Source: Sorghum bicolor (Eukaryota; Streptophyta; Magnoliopsida; Poales; Poaceae). Taken from it: a stretch of 64,000 nucleotides of DNA. Positions 10,295 through 21,327 of this stretch are shown piece after piece. Each line of letters begins with the position of its first letter. Positions within the stretch are counted from its first letter, which is position 1. The notes under the pieces are model-generated. The model searched no databases and had not been told where the DNA came from. It saw only the letters and a program-made list of their open reading frames with translations. The stretch spans positions 20,610,294 through 20,674,293 of the forward strand of contig NC_012877.2 of assembly GCF_000003195.3 (NCBI RefSeq), written 5' to 3'. A program made the translations under genes and the position numbers.

Positions 10295-13200
10295 ATGGCC
10301 GTTGGCTTCGTCGTCCCTGAGGTCAGACTTCCATCTCATCTGCTGTACCTTTTTCCTGCATTCCTGTTCATCTGCGATTTACCTTACCGAATATTTTCCT
10401 TCTCCTTTTTCTTTGTATCTTTATTCCCCAAAACACTAGGAGCTATCCAACAAAATTGTCATTCCTACCGATCAACCACATCTTCAATGCCTCGGCCCTC
10501 TAGGGGATCCAGATCCAACCGACCTTATCAACGCACAAACCAACAGGATTCCCTTTAGAGCTGAAAACTTTGCTCTAGATCTATGGAAGGACACCTTTCG
10601 CTCTTGGCCCAGCCCTACTGTAGGGTGGAAAGACTGGTTCTTGAGGGTCAGCAACTCTTATGAAGTTCAATGGGGTGAGAGGAAATTAGCTCAATGCATT
10701 AGGCTGTCCATTGCCGATATGCACAGGAACGAGTCATTGCTGATAGCTGCATCTTACTTTTGGTCAGACACTCTCAACGCTTTTGTTTTTGGCCACGGCC
10801 CTGCTTCTCCTACCCTTGCCGATGTAGCCACGCTTACTGGGTTAGACATATCTTCTGCCGATAGCACCCACTTTTTTGATACCGCCCCCAGTGCCAAAGT
10901 GGAGACTCGCGCTATCGGCGGCTGGTCAGGGTACATCCAGAAGTACCGCGGGAGAGGGCCTGTCACCATAAAGGAACAAACCATCTTTCTGAACATGTGG
11001 CTAGACAAGTTTGTATTCTGTGGTCGATCGGCAGGACCGACTTCTGTCTATCTATCGGCAGCAGAAAGACTGGCTAGCGGTGGTCAATTTCCTCTCGGTC
11101 GTTATTTGCTCGGCGCTGTTTATCACCTTCTTCATCAGGTAGTCCAGAAACTCCTGCTCGGCCAACCTATCGGCAACTTGGGAGGTCCTTGGTGGTTTAT
11201 TAATATGTGGCTCAATCTGCACCTGCACAAGCGCCTCGATCTCAACTTGTTCTCTCAGCACTTCCCAAGAGATATAGCCGAGAACCATGTGTTGGGTGAA
11301 GAGGAATCGGCAACACGTGCCCCCCTGAACTTTGGCGAAGCTGTTATAGTTTTACCCGGTTCAGGGAACACTCCGGATCAGATCGGCCGATTCTTCGAGA
11401 CGCTGTATGAGGGTCTGGCCAGAGATGAACGACCATGGCTGGCTTATGACGACCCAGATAGCATGCTCCCTCTGACCTTCAATCCGTTCGACGAAGCTCT
11501 TGATAGGGACAATGAGGTGATGATGGCAATCGTGACTCCCAGAGCCATACCAGTGAACTTCTTCGGCAGCACGAAAACCTCTCCCCAAACCTATGAATTT
11601 TATAATCCATCGGCATTAGCTCGCCAGCTAGCTTTCGGCCAATTGCCGATCGCACTTCCTTATGCCGATGTAATAAAGCCCAGAGAACCCATCGCTAACC
11701 TCCTCGAGTGGACTCGAGTAGCCCAGCTACCACCAAATGCCGATACAGATGTAGATCTGTCAGAATGGGTTCCAGCTGCCTTTATCACTCAAGCATACAA
11801 GCTATGGTGGGCAGAATGGAAGGAGAATCTATTCTGCAGATCGGCCCTCTCATACCGCGGCATGATCGACCCCGAATACGAAGTCCCTGATGACACTGTA
11901 AGTATTTTAAACCGATGTCTCATTTTCCAATACTATTCCCATCGGTAACTTACCCCTGTATTCTTTTTGCAGATTGACAACACCCCCCCATCGGTTAGCA
12001 GGAGTGGCAAGCCGATCGACTTATTCCCATCAGGCCCGATCTCCTCAATCGGCCACAATGCTCCCACTCTGGCTTCCATCGTGCACCGGGGTGCGCGTCT
12101 CAAGAAAGTTACCACCAGGAAAACTCAGACATCACCAACGGTAACTGCTTCCACTCTGGCGCAAGCTTTCAAGGCAATCTGTTAAAACCCTTTTTTATTT
12201 ATGGTGACTATCTTTATATCGGTTATCTGTGCTCATAAACTCCTTATCGCTGTTGCAGCAAACTGGTGCATCGGCAAAAGCCAAACGCCAAGGTGCCGAT
12301 GCCCCCCAGTCTAGCCAGCCAAAGAGGAAAGGCGTCCAAGGTGCTAAGACTGGAACAAAGCGTCAGAAAGTGGCAACTCCTCCTCCTCCTCCGGTGTCCC
12401 CAATCCCGGTGGAATCTTCCCCTTCTCCTCCAGAAGTCCAGGCACAGCAAGCACCATCTCCTCAATCAATTCAGGAAGCACCACAGATGGAAGAACCTCA
12501 GCAAGAAGAACCTCAAACGGCAGGTACATCAGCTGACGTAGGTGAACAAACAACTGGCCCGGCAGGTCCAGTTATATCATCGGCGGCTTCCTCAATTCAA
12601 ACAACTGTTGTTCCTCCTCCGGGTAACATATCCCAACAATACTCCTACCGATAAACTTATTTTCATTTATTCTTATAATCCTTCCTGTCTTCTTTCAGGC
12701 GATATCGTTCTATCGGCAACATTTGCCGATCAACCTGCAGCTCCATCGGCCTCTCTGAGTCAAAGGCAAGAAATCGCCTTGAAGCAAGTAAGTCATCCAC
12801 TTTTCCATCGGTATCGTCTGCCGAAGTTTTGACCATAAAATTGACCTATTTCATTTTCATTTTCAGGAACAAGATTCTCCCAACAGCTTGTTCTCCTTCG
12901 CTATTGATATCTTTGAAGAAGAAGGCGAGGAAGCAAGCTCCTCTCGGGCAGTTGGAATTGTATCGGCAGAAACCAGAGCTAAGCTGGAGGAGCTATCGGC
13001 CATACTTCATCAAGACACAACTCAACTGGTCGACGATTCTGACCCAGCCAAGGCCCTGTTCAAGACTCTTAGAGGCCAAATTCCTGCCGATGCCGAAGAA
13101 GCACTCTTCCACGCTGCACATCTAGAAAGCCGCCAGCTACAGTACCAGAGAGCTACTCGACGCCTTGCCGATAGAGCTGCTCAAATCCAGCTCTCTGAGG

Positions 13201-13562
13201 AGATGATGAAAGAAAAACTCTTAGCCGATGAGAAACATAAGAACATCGGCATCTTAAAGTCCTCAGGTGATGCACTGAAGCAGAAAATGTCTGATCTATC
13301 GGCAAAAAGAGAAGCTCTGCTGGCTGAACTCAAGCAAGTAGAAGACGCTCTGTCCCAAGCCCAGCAAGAAGAGAGTCAACTGCCGGAGACCATCAAGCAT
13401 CTTGAACAGGAACGAAACGTCCATGGTCGTAAAGCGCTGCAACTGAAGAGGAAGCTGAAGCCGATCGAAGGTTCTGCCGATGACGATATCAAAGAGATAG
13501 AGACAGCCAACCAGATTCGGCTGCGCGCCATATCCGCAATCCAAGCGCTGCTGAACATCTGA
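10295..13562 (+). CDS. Six-exon plant mobile domain (PMD, aminotransferase-like) protein carried antisense in element C
   Basis: Proposed exons: 10295-10321, 10440-11897, 11973-12173, 12259-12622, 12699-12787 and 12867-13562. All junctions keep one frame, giving about 944 residues. Introns are GT-AG, except the third, which starts GC. Exon 2 holds the plant mobile domain; landmarks are DLWKDTFRSW, FGHGPASPTLADVATLTGL and a W-rich helical tail. Exon 4 is Pro/Gln-rich with a basic cluster (KRQGADAPQ, PKRKGVQ). Exon 6 is a long Glu/Lys/Gln-rich coiled-coil segment to the stop at 13562. PMD proteins such as Arabidopsis MAIN and MAIL1 are nuclear and act in gene expression and transposon silencing; PMD copies are known in MuDR and Gypsy elements. 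The same gene structure recurs in element F, so it was acquired before C and F diverged. A role for the element is inferred, not shown. Confidence 0.8.
12174..12258 (+). other. Intron 3 of the PMD gene with a GC donor
   Basis: The exon 3 end reads CTTTCAAG followed by GCAATC, while the equivalent site in F reads CTTTCAAG followed by GTAGAT. The acceptor TTGCAG at 12253-12258 is good. A GC-AG intron keeps the frame; if it is not spliced, translation ends four codons later at TAA (12183-12185). Confidence 0.55.
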
Positions 13563-13707
13563 AGCTTTCATCGGCGACACACCTTTGTTTCTCCGCTTTT
13601 AGCTTTTAGTCTAGCCGATAAGACTGTTATCGGCATCTTTTGAAACATTAAGTCTGCCCTTGAACATTTAGATCCAGCCGATAGGAGTGTTATCGGCACT
13701 TAACTTT
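13563..13707. other. Short spacer between the convergent PMD gene and pol of C
   Basis: About 145 bp between the PMD stop and the pol stop (13708-13710, minus strand), so the two genes are convergent tail to tail. It includes two near-identical segments with AGCCGATA..TGTTATCGGCA (13613-13636, 13676-13699), possibly hairpin-forming 3' ends. No defined poly(A) signal could be assigned. Confidence 0.45.
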
Positions 13708-16700
13708 TTATGCGTCGATCCATATGCTGGGGTAGTACTTCTTCAAATATTTGCCATTTAACGCTCTGGGAAATTCAACTCCTTCGAGAGTTTCTAGAAT
13801 ATAGGCATTACCAGGAGCTGAGCGTTTTATCCGATAAGGACCTTCCCAATTAGGAGACCACTTCCCAAACTTTGAACTTTAGTCCCGACTGGCAAAATCA
13901 ACTTCCATACCAAATCCCCATCGGCAAACTCCTTAGCCTTCACTTTTTTATCATACCATCTGGCAACTCTCTTCTTATTTTCTTCTATACTCATTAAAGC
14001 CTTTAACCGATGCCCTGCTAAATCATCTAACTCATCGGTCATCAAAGTGGCATAATCATCGGCAGCCAATTGATCTTGAAAAGATAATCGCCTAGATCCA
14101 GCCTTAATCTCCCAAGGCAAAACTGCATCATGTCCATACACCAATTGATAAGGTGACACCTTGGTTGATCCATGACAAGCCATCCGATAAGACCACAGTG
14201 CTTCATTTAACAATGTATGCCACCGCCTAGGATTTTCTTCAATCTTTCGTTTAATAAGCTTGATAATTCCCTTGTTAGACGCTTCGGCCTGCCCATTGGC
14301 TTGAGCATAGTAAGGAGAAGAATTCAACACTTTAATTCCCATACCGATTGCGAATTCATCGAACTCCCCCGACGTGAACATGGTGCCCTGATCGGTAGTA
14401 ATCGTTTGGGGAATCCCAAATCGGTAAATAATATGCTCCTTCACAAAATCAATCATATTGGCCGATGTGACTTTCTTCAAAGGAATAGCTTCGACCCACT
14501 TGGTGAAATAGTCAGTGGCAACTAGAATGAACTTATGCCCTTTGCTAGATGGTGGATAAATCTGGCCGATCAGATCGATGGCCCACCCCCGGAACGGCCA
14601 AGGTTTTATTATAGGATTCATAGCCGATGCGGGTGCTCTCTGGATATTACCGAACTTTTGACAACCTTGACATCCCTTGAAATATTTAAAACAATCTTCA
14701 AGTATGGTTGGCCAAAAATATCCATTCCTTCGAATCATCCACTTCATCTTAAAAGCTGACTGATGCGCTCCACACACTCCTTCATGGATTTCTCCCATCA
14801 AACTTCTGGCTTCATCATCACCCAAGCATCGGAGAAGAATTCCGTCGATAGTTCGATAATACAATTCATTTTCAAGGAGCACATACTTGGTTGCTTGAAA
14901 TCGAACCCGTCTTTCAACTTTTTTGGATGGATCTTTTAGATAATCAATAATTTCTTCCCTCCAATCACCGGCACTGACTACCGATGTCGCATTAATCATT
15001 GGCTGATATCCCGAGGCATGCTGGGCTAACCGATTAGCGTCTTCATTATGCAATCGGGGAATATGCTCCAATCGGAAGTTCTTGAATTCCTTTAACAGTT
15101 GTATACTTCTCTCGAAATAGGTTATGAGAACTTCACTCCGGCATTCATAGCTTCCGGCCAATTGATTTATAACCAACATGGAATCTCCGAATACTTCAAC
15201 AGCATCAACACGAACTTCTCTTAACAACTCCAATCCCCTGATCAGAGCTTGATACTCAGCCTGATTATTTGTTGATGTAGCAACAATCGGCAAGGAAAAT
15301 TCATACTTCCTCCCCTTAGGAGAAACTAATACAATGCCGATTCCTGCTCCCCGGTCACAGGTAGATCCATCAAAGAAGAGCGTCCAGGGTGCAATTTCCA
15401 AGGTTTCCACTAGACCGCAATGCTGAGTCACAAAATCGGCCATAACCTGCCCTTTGACCGCCTTAGCCGATTCGTAACGCAAATCGAACTCCGACAGCGC
15501 CAAAATCCATTTACCGATCCTACCACTCATAATCGGCATAGATAGCATGTATCGGACCACGTCATCTTTGCAAACAACAGCACATTCGGCCGACAACAGG
15601 TAATGTCTTAGCTTGATACATGAAAAATATAAGCATAAGCACAGCTTCTCAATGGCCGAATACCTGGTTTCAGCATCAATCAACCTCCTACTCAAATAAT
15701 AAATTACCCTCTCTTTCCCTTCAAATTCTTGAACTAAAGCTGAACCGATAACCGATCCATCGGTAGATAAATATAATTTGAAGGGTTTCCCTTGTTGAGG
15801 TGGAACTAAAACTGGAGGGTTTACTAGATACCTTTTGATTTCATCTAGAGCCAACTGCTGTTCTTTTCCCCAAACAAACTCCTGATCGGCTTTCAATTTA
15901 AGAAGAGGACTGAAAGCACGAATTCTCCCAGATAAATTCGATATAAATCTTCTGATAAAATTCACCTTGCCGATCAAGGATTGGAGCTCGGTTCTATTGG
16001 TAGGGGCAACTATTTTATTGATGGCGTCAATAGATCTTCGACTAATTTCAATACCCCTCTGATGTACCATGAAACCAAGAAACTGCCCTGCCGATACGCC
16101 AAATGCACACTTGTTGGGATTCATCTTCAATCCATGTTTCCTTGTGCACTCCAACACTTTTTGTAAATCGGCAAGATGCTTTGAGAAATATCCAGACTTA
16201 ACCACCACATCATCAATATAAATTTCCACGATCTTGCCGATGAACTCATGAAATATAAAATTCATAGCCCTTTGATAAGTAGCACCAGCATTCTTTAACC
16301 CAAAAGTCATGACTATCCACTCAAATAGTCCAACATGACCAGGACACCTGAACGCGGTTTTTGGAATATCCTCCTCTGCCATGAATATTTGATTGTAACC
16401 TGCATTACCATCCATGAAGCTGATGACCCGGTGGCCAGCCGCAGCATCAACCAGTAGATCGGCGACAGGCATTGGGTATCCGTCCATTGGCGTAGCTTTA
16501 TTGAGATTCCTGAAATCAATGCACACCCGCAGCTTCCCGTTCTTCTTGTAAACCGGAACAACATTGGAAATCCATTCGGCATACCGACACTGCCGAATAA
16601 ACTTAGCTTCAATAAGTTTAGTGATTTCGGCCTTAATATCAGGTAGAATGTTAGGATTACATCAGCGGGCTGGTTGCTGATGTGGCCGAAATCCAGACTT

Positions 16701-16940
16701 GATGGGTAACCGATGTTCGACAATTGATCGGTCTAAACCAGGCATCTCTGTATAATCCCAAGCAAAGCAATCTTTATACTCCTTTAACAAACTAGTCAAT
16801 TGTCGCTTACACTCAGGATCTAATTTAGCACTAATAAAAGTAGGCCTAGGCTTATCACCACTACCTATATCTACTTCTACCAAATCATCGGCCGATGTGA
16901 ACCCCTGGCCTAATTTTCCATCATCGGCGAATCTATCCAT
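13708..16940 (-). pseudogene. pol: Pol of element C (RT, RNase H, second RNase H, integrase) with one stop and one frameshift
   Basis: Pol starts at ATG 16940, which overlaps the gag-pro stop by one base (TAATG). An in-frame TGA at 16664-16662 replaces a CGA codon present in F. The frame is then open to about 13880, where one A is missing from a short A run relative to F, shifting the last 55 codons. Reverse transcriptase shows YIDDVV near residue 240. RNase H has DGSVIG near 396. A second RNase H follows with D/E/D/D in FFDGST, NNQAEYQA, GDSMLV and HNEDANRLA. Integrase has an HHCC finger (about 725-765) and DDE landmarks in AIDLIG, TTDQGTMF and NGQAEASNKG. A dual RNase H is typical of the Tat lineage. 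It would copy RNA to DNA and insert it; this copy is disrupted. Confidence 0.88.
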
Positions 16941-19900
16941 TAAAAACCGTCGTCAGAACCGACTGCTTGGATCGGTGGAATCTCATAATCGGCAACTTTG
17001 AGAAAATCTTTCTCCCAAACTTCTCCTGAAATGCACCTAGTCTTTTCATAAGTATCCGCCTCTGCCGATGCGATAACATAAGAAGAATCCCCTGGGACGA
17101 TCTCAATCTTGTCACCTACCCACTGAACCAAGCACTGATGCATTGTAGATGGGACACAACAATTGGCATGAATCCAATCTCTCCCCAATAATAAATTGTA
17201 AGCACCTTTTCCGCTGATCACGAAAAAGGTTGTCGGCAAGGTTTTGCTGCCGATGGTCAACTCTGCACATATCGCCCCCTTGACTGGAGACACGTTTCCT
17301 TCAAAATCTTTGAGCATCATATCGGTCTTGGTCAAATCTTGATCCCCTTTTCCAAGCTTCCGATATACTGCATACGGCATAATATTAATAGCAGCTCCAC
17401 CATCAACTAGGATCTTGGTCATTGGCTGCCCATCGACCCTTCCTTTGAGGAACAAAGCTTTGAGATGCTGCCTCTCGTCATCGGCAGGTTTCTCAAAGAT
17501 AGCCGTCATCGGGTCCAGAGCCAACTGAGCTATCTGATCAGAAAATTCCAACTCATCATCACTGGCTGGTGCAAGAAACTCCATCGGCAACATGAAGACC
17601 ATGTTGACGCCTGCCGATGGACCTTCCTTCTTAGTGTCTGACGGCTGCCGACTTCCAGAGTTCTCTCCTTTATTTAGCTCTTCCTGCCTTTCACGTTGCA
17701 ATCTCCTTTTCTGTGTCTTGGTTAATCCTTGAGGGCACCATGGAGGAAGTGGCCTTTGCCTTGCCGTCGGGCGTTGGTTCTCTCTTGACTCCATGCGATG
17801 CGTGTTAGCATCCCTGCAAAATATGAATTCATCGGGAACCCGCGCATCAGCCATTCTTTCAAGCTCCTCTTGGTTCCTGGGAAAATACTGGACACGGTCA
17901 CCGAGCCGATCGTGAACGCTAAGCCTGCCCCCCAGCCGATCATGAACTGACGCCCTTCCTCTGATCGGCCCATTAAATCGTCGTTCATCATCATGATAAC
18001 GCCGATCGTTCCTGTCGTACCGATCATAACCGTTGCATTCAGGGCAGTCTCTGACAGTAGGAAGCTTGATATTTTCCTCCCAACAATGGATGAAGAATGG
18101 GCAATTCCAATGATCCCTGTGCCGATTCCACTCCTGTCGGCGTCTCTCTTCTTCCCGTTGATAATCTTCCTGCTGGCGCCGGTACCGATCTTCCCGTTGT
18201 TGCCATCTCTCTCGAGGCCTTCTATGAGTTATGACAATACCAGATCGAGGAATTCTTCCTGAGCTAGCTCCTTCCTGGACCAAGCCCTTACTTCTTGCAT
18301 CGGCGGTAGTAACTTGATGCTGAGGATCTACCGATGCACTCTTCTCAGCTGTCTCCGACGTTAAGACCTTAGCCTTCCCCTTAGCATCCAACATGTTTGT
18401 CGGGAAAGGATGTTGGTCTATCTTCATCGGCTTCTGGGCTTTGGAACTGTCAAACTTGATTCTCCCTGACTCTATGGCCGATTGCAGCTGTTGTCTGAAT
18501 ACTTTGCACTCGTTGGTGTCATGTGAAGTTGCATTATGCCACTTGCAATATCTCATCCTCTTCAACTCTTCTGCCGACGGGATCACGTGGTTAGGTGACA
18601 ATTTGATTTGACCTTCCTGAAGTAGAAAGTCAAATATCCTATCGGCCTTGGCGGTGTCAAATGCAAACTTCTCTGGTTCCTTCTGCCCAAAAGGACAAGA
18701 CATCGGCTTCTTGTTTTTTACCCATTCTGCCAAACCGATTACTGGTTCTTCATCGGAATCTGAGCTTGTTGCTTCATCAACAAATGAGACTTTCTTATTC
18801 CATGCCCTCTTAGGCTCGAAAGGCTTGATGTCTTGATCAGATATCCTCTGAACCAAGTGACTTAAACTTTCGAACTCCTGAGAGGCATACTTATCCCTGA
18901 TGTGTGGCAACAAACCCTGGAAAGCCAAATCGGCTAGCTGCCGATCATCCAGAACCAGGCTATAGCATTTATTTTTGACCTCTCGTATCCTCTGCACAAA
19001 TCCCTCAACCGACTCATCATTACGTTGCCTCAACTTGACCAAGTCGGTGATCTTCTTCTCATGAACCCCCGAGAAGAAGTATCTGTGGAATTGCTTCTCT
19101 AGATCGGCCCAAGTAATTACTGAATTGGGAGGCAATGATATGAACCAAGTAAAGGCCGATCCAGACAATGATGATGAAAATAGGCGAACCCTCAATTCGT
19201 CCTTGTTACCAGCTTCTCCACATTGAATAATGAACCTGTTGACATGCTCCATGGTTGACGTGTCGTCCTGTCCGGAAAACTTTGTAAAATCCGGTACTTT
19301 GTACCGATGTGGAAGCGGGATCAAATCATACGCTGGAGGATACGGTGTCCGATAAGAATAAGTGTTGACTTTGGGTTTTATCCCAAATTGTTCCCTCATT
19401 ACTTCGGCAATCTTATCGGCCCAATACGCATCGGCATCTTGCCGATGAGGCGGCTGCGGATCTGGCATTTGGTGGCGAACCTCCACGTGTCTGTTCGGGA
19501 CGTGACCTGTATGGAACATCGTATTGGTCACCTGTCCTCCAATCTGCGGACTACCAAACTGCTGTCCACCTATTGGCTGTCCTCCGAGTTGCTGTCCAAA
19601 ATTTATTGGCTGGTTGGGAATTCCCTGACCTTGGAACCCGGGATAAACCTGCCCTTGCTGGAACCCTGTAGTCTGATAATCCTGCTGGGGCGACTGTGGA
19701 AAGGCTTGCTGTCCAAGCCATCCATTATTAGCGTTCATCGGCATAGGTGCTGCCGATGATTGGTAATTGGGTACCGTCGTTGAATTGACATACCCTGACT
19801 GGGCCATAGGCCTCTGTTGCACCAGCATTGACTCTGCCGATGCGTTAGGCATCTGGAACATTGGATCTTGAGGATTTCCAGTGTGAGGCCTTGCAGTAGT

Positions 19901-20587
19901 AGTTGTGGTATACCGAGGACTCTGGTTCACCGGCACATTGGAAGGTGCCGATGTCATAGGAGTTTTGCCCCTCATGTCAGTTATCTGTGATGTTCCAGGC
20001 GTCAACTCTGGAGGCATACCATAACCCCACCAGTTAGGAGGAAGAGTTAACCCCGACATTGCCGATGCCAACATATCTGTTGTCAGTTTATGCTGCCCAA
20101 CTGAAATTTGTGGGTTGGTTGCCATCGGCATAGATAGTGCACCAGTAGTCCCCAATGTACTCGGAGGAACGGCAGACTGTGCACTCGCACTTGTCAAGGC
20201 AGCCGATGGAGCCGTGACCTCTGGTGCCGTGGGTTGATGATGGGAAGGGCCCACATAATCCGGCGGGATTTGTCCTTCCTTGAAGGTTCTTGCCACGGCG
20301 TTGAAAACCGTATTAGACAGTACACCAGCTTGGTTAATCAACGCTCGATTAATGGCATTATCAACCATGTCTTGAAGCTTGCCAGGATTGGCGTCAAAGG
20401 TGACCTGCCGTGGTGCCGGCAGTGCATCTTTCTGGACCACTTCGCCGCTCCTGTTTATGCTGAAAGACTTCAGGCATTGCTGCTTGAACTCTTCCATAGC
20501 TTGGGCAATAGCTTGCTTCTGCTCATCCTTGAGGTTAGCTTCCGTCACGGGGATGACGTTGTCTTGATCGAGGTCAGAGATCGACAT
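16940..20587 (-). CDS. gag: Gag-protease polyprotein of element C (about 1215 aa, intact)
   Basis: An uninterrupted frame. An upstream ATG at 20683 lies in the LTR before the PBS, so I choose the ATG at 20587, just after the PBS, which opens MSISDLDQD. The N-terminal third is Pro/Gln/Met-rich with Gly-Gln repeats. The retrotransposon gag core is near residues 430-610 (KVPDFTKFSGQDD, HRYFFSGVHEKK). A CxxH-type zinc motif, CKWHNATSHDTNEC, lies near residue 680, followed by an Arg-rich region. The protease-like loop LVDGGAAINIM is near residue 1060, with DGG where many families have DSG or DTG. The stop TAA at 16942-16940 overlaps the pol ATG. Gag is much longer than the roughly 500-700 residues usual in other Gypsy lineages, mostly because of the low-complexity N-terminal part. 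Confidence 0.88.
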   Translation of the reverse strand: MSISDLDQDNVIPVTEANLKDEQKQAIAQAMEEFKQQCLKSFSINRSGEVVQKDALPAPRQVTFDANPGKLQDMVDNAINRALINQAGVLSNTVFNAVARTFKEGQIPPDYVGPSHHQPTAPEVTAPSAALTSASAQSAVPPSTLGTTGALSMPMATNPQISVGQHKLTTDMLASAMSGLTLPPNWWGYGMPPELTPGTSQITDMRGKTPMTSAPSNVPVNQSPRYTTTTTARPHTGNPQDPMFQMPNASAESMLVQQRPMAQSGYVNSTTVPNYQSSAAPMPMNANNGWLGQQAFPQSPQQDYQTTGFQQGQVYPGFQGQGIPNQPINFGQQLGGQPIGGQQFGSPQIGGQVTNTMFHTGHVPNRHVEVRHQMPDPQPPHRQDADAYWADKIAEVMREQFGIKPKVNTYSYRTPYPPAYDLIPLPHRYKVPDFTKFSGQDDTSTMEHVNRFIIQCGEAGNKDELRVRLFSSSLSGSAFTWFISLPPNSVITWADLEKQFHRYFFSGVHEKKITDLVKLRQRNDESVEGFVQRIREVKNKCYSLVLDDRQLADLAFQGLLPHIRDKYASQEFESLSHLVQRISDQDIKPFEPKRAWNKKVSFVDEATSSDSDEEPVIGLAEWVKNKKPMSCPFGQKEPEKFAFDTAKADRIFDFLLQEGQIKLSPNHVIPSAEELKRMRYCKWHNATSHDTNECKVFRQQLQSAIESGRIKFDSSKAQKPMKIDQHPFPTNMLDAKGKAKVLTSETAEKSASVDPQHQVTTADARSKGLVQEGASSGRIPRSGIVITHRRPRERWQQREDRYRRQQEDYQREEERRRQEWNRHRDHWNCPFFIHCWEENIKLPTVRDCPECNGYDRYDRNDRRYHDDERRFNGPIRGRASVHDRLGGRLSVHDRLGDRVQYFPRNQEELERMADARVPDEFIFCRDANTHRMESRENQRPTARQRPLPPWCPQGLTKTQKRRLQRERQEELNKGENSGSRQPSDTKKEGPSAGVNMVFMLPMEFLAPASDDELEFSDQIAQLALDPMTAIFEKPADDERQHLKALFLKGRVDGQPMTKILVDGGAAINIMPYAVYRKLGKGDQDLTKTDMMLKDFEGNVSPVKGAICAELTIGSKTLPTTFFVISGKGAYNLLLGRDWIHANCCVPSTMHQCLVQWVGDKIEIVPGDSSYVIASAEADTYEKTRCISGEVWEKDFLKVADYEIPPIQAVGSDDGF

Positions 20588-20608
20588 GTTGATCTTGATC
20601 TTGAATCT

Positions 20609-20626
20609 GTCCCACCGGGCGTGCCA
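20609..20626 (-). other. Primer binding site of element C
   Basis: The minus strand reads TGGCACGCCCGGTGGGAC, seven bases after the 5' LTR end (20634). This PBS type is seen in grass Tat-lineage elements. Confidence 0.8.
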
Positions 20627-20633
20627 AAAGATG

Positions 20634-21327
20634 TGTTGATGCAAAATCAATCTGCAAACACAAAGGGCTAATACCCGATTCAAACGTTAAGGCGTGCCAG
20701 CCGATTTGACCTTGCTATCGGCAAAGGTGATAACTCGAATACTTTAGTCCTGACAACAGCGATGCGCCCGGATGTCACGGCTAAGAGGTACTCACGCGGA
20801 ACTCGAGAATACGCCGAGCTTAAGTCGACGAATTCCTAAGAACTCGTAATAAAAAGAAAAAAGTATGACGAAGTCGTCGAAAAGTAGATGCTGGAATATG
20901 AGTAAAAACGTATGTTTGATTGATTTCTTGATAGATATCCTGATTACAAGGTCCTAGGGCTTATATTTATACCCTGCTCAAAGAGCTACGACCAGACACG
21001 ATTAGAATTCGAATTCCAAATTACACGGAACCCGTATACAAAACGATGCGAATAACATAAGGAAATAATAAAACCATCCTTCGTGACAAACCGAAACTCC
21101 TCCACATGACAACTGGCAGCTTCCGGACTCCTCCTTCGCGTCATCGGCAATCCCCTTGCCATAGTCATCGGCAGACCCTTTTACTTGGTCATCGGCACCA
21201 TATTACTGTCTGAGGACTTAGTCACATTCAACCTTTCCCTCATCGGCAACCATCCTTACCAGCAACCCGCATCGTACTGCCACCCTGTCCTGCCATCCTG
21301 GACACTTGCCCAAAAATGGTGTCAACA
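20634..21327 (-). repeat. 5' LTR of element C (694 bp)
   Basis: Matches 8961-9654 at a constant offset of 11673 with nine substitutions and no indels. TATAAATA box on the minus strand at 20964-20971. Confidence 0.9.

Larger units (their letters stand above)
8961..21327 (-). mobile_element. Element C: Tat-lineage Ty3/Gypsy element with an antisense PMD gene
   Basis: Two 694 bp LTRs (8961-9654, 20634-21327; nine mismatches by eye) flanked by CACAT (8956-8960, 21328-21332). On the minus strand the order is LTR, PBS (20609-20626), gag-protease, RT-RNase H-second RNase H-integrase, an opposite-strand PMD gene, a purine tract (9655-9667) and LTR. The second RNase H and extra antisense ORF between pol and the 3' LTR are features reported for the Tat/Ogre lineage. 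The pol frame has one stop and one frameshift, so this copy is probably not autonomous now. The whole element is packed with the 7-mer ATCGGCA/TGCCGAT. Confidence 0.92.

Noticed and set aside
10070..10558. Open frame of 162 codons overlapping the PMD promoter and intron 1
   Set aside because: It runs through the TATA box, exon 1 and intron 1 in another frame; the spliced model with a homologue in F explains the region better.
20588..20683. Upstream ATG extending C gag-pro by 32 codons
   Set aside because: It starts within the 5' LTR and crosses the PBS, so it would not be the normal gag start; the ATG at 20587 after the PBS is better.
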